DNA of 64,000 nt. Origin: CAZJRB01 sp964547995 (lineage in GTDB: Bacteria; Planctomycetota; Planctomycetia; Pirellulales; Thermoguttaceae). The stretch spans positions 62,001 to 126,000 of the forward strand of contig CAZJRB010000003.1 of the NCBI GenBank assembly GCA_964547995.1, read 5' to 3'. Shown piece by piece: positions 61,535-64,000 of the stretch (the first letter of the stretch is position 1; each line of letters starts with the position of its first letter). The position numbers and the translations under genes were made by a program. Under the pieces are notes generated by a model. That model was given only the letters and a program-made list of their open reading frames with translations, was not told the origin of the DNA and made no database searches.

Positions 61535-63724
61535 CTACCGCCCTTTCCAGATGGACTTCATTTCGTATACGTCAAGCGATTCGACGATCAGCGAACCGCC
61601 TTCGGAAGTCAGCGAAATCGCACCGATGGGCTGCCCCATGTCGCGGCGAGCGCTGGTCTTGAAGCAGACGCCGCCACTCCCGATCAGCTCGTACATCGGG
61701 CGGTCGACGAGGACACGGAACGTGACCTTGCCATCCTTCATCTTCAGCGGCAGCTCGTCCAGCTTCTGAGCGTTGAAATCGTAGGTCGCCACATTTTCAC
61801 CGAAACGAAGCATCGCCTTGGCGGCGGTTCCCTGCTTCACGGTCACCAGGATATCGAACAGTTGATCCGCAACTTCGAACGTCACCGCCGGGGCTTCGGC
61901 CGTCAGTTCGGTGTTCACCACCGTCTTCGGATTCGGTTTGCGAAGCTGCTCCAGCTCCTTGATCGGCGCGGCAAACATGCGGATGCCCTCTTCGGTCGTG
62001 CGCAGCGTCAGGTTGGTTGGGACGCTGAACGTCTGGTTGAACGGCATGCCCGGCATCGGAATGCGCGCCCAACCGATCTGAATTCGCCGTCCGTCCGGCG
62101 TCTGGTTGAACGTCTGCGATGCGTAGTACTGGCCATAGTGGACCCTGTGCTTCTTTTCGTGATCGGGTCGAAACTCCCGGCCGTCGAAGTTGCCGATGAA
62201 GTACTGGGCGTCGGCGCCGAAGATGACCCAGCGGGTGTTCTTCTCATCGCCATCGACGGGCAGTTCGAACAGTTCGGGGCATTCGTGGAAACCGCCCATC
62301 TCGCTGACCTGCTCCCAGTCTTTCAGATCGTCCGACGTAAGGAAGCCGAACCGCTTCCCATTGGCCAGGTACAGCACCATCACCCATTTCTTCGTCGGCT
62401 CGTGCCAAAGGATCTTGGGGTCGCGATCGCTGCCGCCGCTGATGTTCGGCAGCGTCGGGTTGCCCTGGTACTTGACGAACGTCCGGCCGTTGTCGTTGCT
62501 GTAGGCGATTGCCTGCGTATAGGGGCAAGGCGGGTAGCCGAACCTGCCCGCGTAAGTGTAGGCCAGGACGATGACGTCCTTGTCGCCCGTCTTGAAGCCT
62601 GCGGTGTTCGCCTTGTCCACTGCGCCCGTACCCGAGAACATCGTGCCGAGCTTGTCGAACAGCAGGGCATTCTCCAGTTGCGTCCAGTGAACCATGTCCT
62701 TGCTGACCGCGTGGCCCCACGTCATGTTGCCCCACTTCCAGCCGAACGGATTGTGCTGGAAGAACAGGTGGTACTCGCCGTTGGCGTAGCACATGCCGTT
62801 GGGATCGTTGTTCCAGCCGACCTTCTGCGAGAAGTGGAACTGCGGGCGGAGCGGTTCATCGTATAAGTTGGGAACGTAAGGCACGGTGTCGGCTTGGAGG
62901 ATACTGTCGAAGCCTTCCTGCGTGGCGCCCGTAACGGTCAGGGAAATCGGTTTGCCGCCGTAGGGCGCTAGGGCAACGTGTCCCCAGAAGTCGACGTTCT
63001 CCTTGTCGCCCATGCCCATGTTGAATTGCAGTTCCTCGCCAACTTCGGGCTTGAGGATAACGCGGGCCTTGGGGCCCTTGTCGTTGACGGGGAAAAGCAG
63101 GTACTTCTTCGCGGGCGTGAAAGTCCTTTCGAACGTTTCGCCGGTCGGCGCCCCCGCCACCTCGGGAGCGGGCTTCTTTTTTGCCGGCGTATCGGTTTGC
63201 GCGATCTGGTCGACGTTGATGTGACCCCAGCCGCCCGACGCAGCGTCCACAACCTGCAAGACGGCGGTCTTGCCCTTGTACTGTTTGACGTCCCAGTTCT
63301 CCCAGTTCAGAAACTCGCTACCGCCGGGTTGCAGATTGGGACCGGTGGCGCTCAGGACCACTTTGCCATCGATTAGCAGATTGATGCAGGTCTTGCCCTT
63401 GTGACCGCCTCCACCGATCAGGAATTTGATGCAGTCCCGCTGGATGGTGAATTCGGGCGACGTCAACTTGCCCGTCGGCTTGTCGCCCCCGAGGAACGAG
63501 TTCACCAATCGCTCGCCTTCGAATCCGCTGACGTGCATCTGGCCAGACAGTGTGCCCTTGGCCGGGGCCCTGCCGAACGCCTCGCCTTCGACCGTCCATT
63601 CGCCGTAGTCCGCCGCTTCGAAATCATTGATCAAAATATCGTCATCGGCGGCGACGCGAGGCGGCGGTCCCAACACGCTCAATATCAACAACAGACAGAC
63701 TGCAGGTAGCAGGATCTTCTTCAT
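61535..63724 (-). CDS. GH32 beta-fructofuranosidase-type protein
   Basis: The protein has 729 residues. I chose ATG 63724 (MKKILLPAVCLLLILSVLGP) because GGAG lies 7 bases upstream and a signal peptide follows. Residues about 30-180 are a jelly-roll-like module (INDFEAADYGEWTVEGEAFG), the same kind of start as in the stubs at 12752 and 16071. The GH32 residues are all present: D307 in NNDPNG, D435 in DRDP and E481 in HECPELF. It probably acts on fructans or sucrose-type sugars outside the cytoplasm. Right-edge repeats lie upstream; no operator was found there. Confidence 0.93.
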   Translation of the reverse strand: MKKILLPAVCLLLILSVLGPPPRVAADDDILINDFEAADYGEWTVEGEAFGRAPAKGTLSGQMHVSGFEGERLVNSFLGGDKPTGKLTSPEFTIQRDCIKFLIGGGGHKGKTCINLLIDGKVVLSATGPNLQPGGSEFLNWENWDVKQYKGKTAVLQVVDAASGGWGHINVDQIAQTDTPAKKKPAPEVAGAPTGETFERTFTPAKKYLLFPVNDKGPKARVILKPEVGEELQFNMGMGDKENVDFWGHVALAPYGGKPISLTVTGATQEGFDSILQADTVPYVPNLYDEPLRPQFHFSQKVGWNNDPNGMCYANGEYHLFFQHNPFGWKWGNMTWGHAVSKDMVHWTQLENALLFDKLGTMFSGTGAVDKANTAGFKTGDKDVIVLAYTYAGRFGYPPCPYTQAIAYSNDNGRTFVKYQGNPTLPNISGGSDRDPKILWHEPTKKWVMVLYLANGKRFGFLTSDDLKDWEQVSEMGGFHECPELFELPVDGDEKNTRWVIFGADAQYFIGNFDGREFRPDHEKKHRVHYGQYYASQTFNQTPDGRRIQIGWARIPMPGMPFNQTFSVPTNLTLRTTEEGIRMFAAPIKELEQLRKPNPKTVVNTELTAEAPAVTFEVADQLFDILVTVKQGTAAKAMLRFGENVATYDFNAQKLDELPLKMKDGKVTFRVLVDRPMYELIGSGGVCFKTSARRDMGQPIGAISLTSEGGSLIVESLDVYEMKSIWKGR

Positions 63725-63799
63725 GGCTTTCTCCGATTCAGTGGCTAGAGGTTGCTTCAACACTTCGCCCAAGGAGATGATTCTTGAACTTTCCATCCT

Positions 63800-63869
63800 C
63801 ACTTCTCCTCTGCGGCATTTTGGTAGCGAAACTCGCCAAGAGTTTCGACGGCGTTCGGTTCGGTTCGAG
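63800..63869. repeat. 70-bp direct repeat, copy 1
   Basis: It begins CACTTCTCCTCTGC and contains GTAGCGAAACTCGCCAAGAG; the second copy at 63931-64000 differs at a few bases. Both lie upstream of the GH32 gene at 61535-63724. Confidence 0.88.
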
Positions 63870-63978
63870 TGTGCCGAAAGTCTTGGCGACTTTCGCTACG
63901 CGACTCTTCCACGCTCACTTTTCCTCTGCTCACTTCTCCTCTGCGACATTTTGGTAGCGAAACTCGCCAAGAGTTTCG
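63823..63978. repeat. Three copies of a CGAAACTC-GCCAA-GAGTTTCG palindrome
   Basis: Copies lie at 63823-63847 and 63954-63978 in one direction and at 63875-63899 inverted (CGAAAGTC-TTGGC-GACTTTCG). All include the GTAGCGAAA edge. Such hairpins are common intergenic elements in planctomycete genomes. Confidence 0.8.
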
Positions 63979-64000
63979 AGGGCGTTCGCTTCGATTCGAG
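63931..64000. repeat. 70-bp direct repeat, copy 2
   Basis: It runs to the window edge and matches 63800-63869 almost base for base. More copies may lie beyond the window. Confidence 0.85.

Noticed and set aside
63823..63978. CRISPR array at the right edge
   Set aside because: The units are palindromes in alternating orientation with unequal spacing and duplicated flanks, not regular repeats with unique spacers.

Overview
The window carries about 25 large, mostly secreted, carbohydrate-active or peptidase-like proteins, GC-rich by eye. Every gene is on the minus strand except one AraC/XylR-type regulator at 47579-48751. Tat-exported Gfo/Idh/MocA oxidoreductase, clusters of Cys-type sulfatases, DUF2961 (GH172), many sialidase-like (BNR) proteins, GH127 paralogues, and the absence of SusC/SusD pairs point to the PVC superphylum, most likely Planctomycetota. 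No rRNA, tRNA, CRISPR array, transposase or transporter was seen.

Layout from left to right. Positions 1-11118 hold the 5' end of a GH172-type gene, two giant tandem paralogues (PA14-like, HEYGH gluzincin-like motif, left-handed beta-helix, LamG, coiled coil) and an FGE-like protein between them. Positions 11306-24967 hold an esterase, a two-domain sialidase, a beta-helix protein, a sulfatase, several short sialidase-like proteins and a sialidase-like/GH127 fusion, mixed with gene stubs and deletion remnants. Positions 24977-41316 hold two GH127 enzymes, one GH32, two intact sulfatases and one deleted one, a Gfo/Idh oxidoreductase, a large TIM-barrel-like protein, an HEFGH metallopeptidase and a 4-hydroxyproline epimerase with a probable frameshift. 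Positions 41321-48751 hold two more GH127 enzymes, L-arabinose isomerase (araA) and the divergent regulator. Positions 48865-64000 hold fragments, an alpha/alpha-barrel-like protein, a TIM-barrel-like protein, a GH2/sulfatase truncation scar flanked by a 55-bp repeat, three GH32-type proteins and a DUF5060-DUF4038 apiosidase-like protein.

The main result is regulatory. Four intergenic regions (32664-32700, 40230-40264, 47383-47417, 61255-61289) contain the same element: two TTGCGC-like direct repeats exactly 21 bp apart, in the same orientation, 86-176 bp upstream of the first minus-strand gene. One of them lies between araA and the AraC/XylR-type regulator. This suggests one sugar-responsive regulon of four operons controlled by that regulator.

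Functionally, the recognised glycosidases mostly belong to families that act on furanosides: GH127 (beta-L-arabinofuranose), GH32 (beta-fructofuranose), GH172 (alpha-D-fructo/arabinofuranose) and DUF4038/GH140-like (apiofuranose). AraA can take up released L-arabinose. The hydroxyproline epimerase and metallopeptidases beside GH127 genes suggest hydroxyproline-rich glycoproteins (extensin-type) as one substrate. The sialidase-like/GH127 fusion plus an apiosidase-like protein suggest rhamnogalacturonan-II side chains as another. Both substrate assignments are inference.

A second theme is decay. At least eight truncated copies keep the ribosome binding site and signal peptide, and sometimes the 3' end, but lack the gene body.
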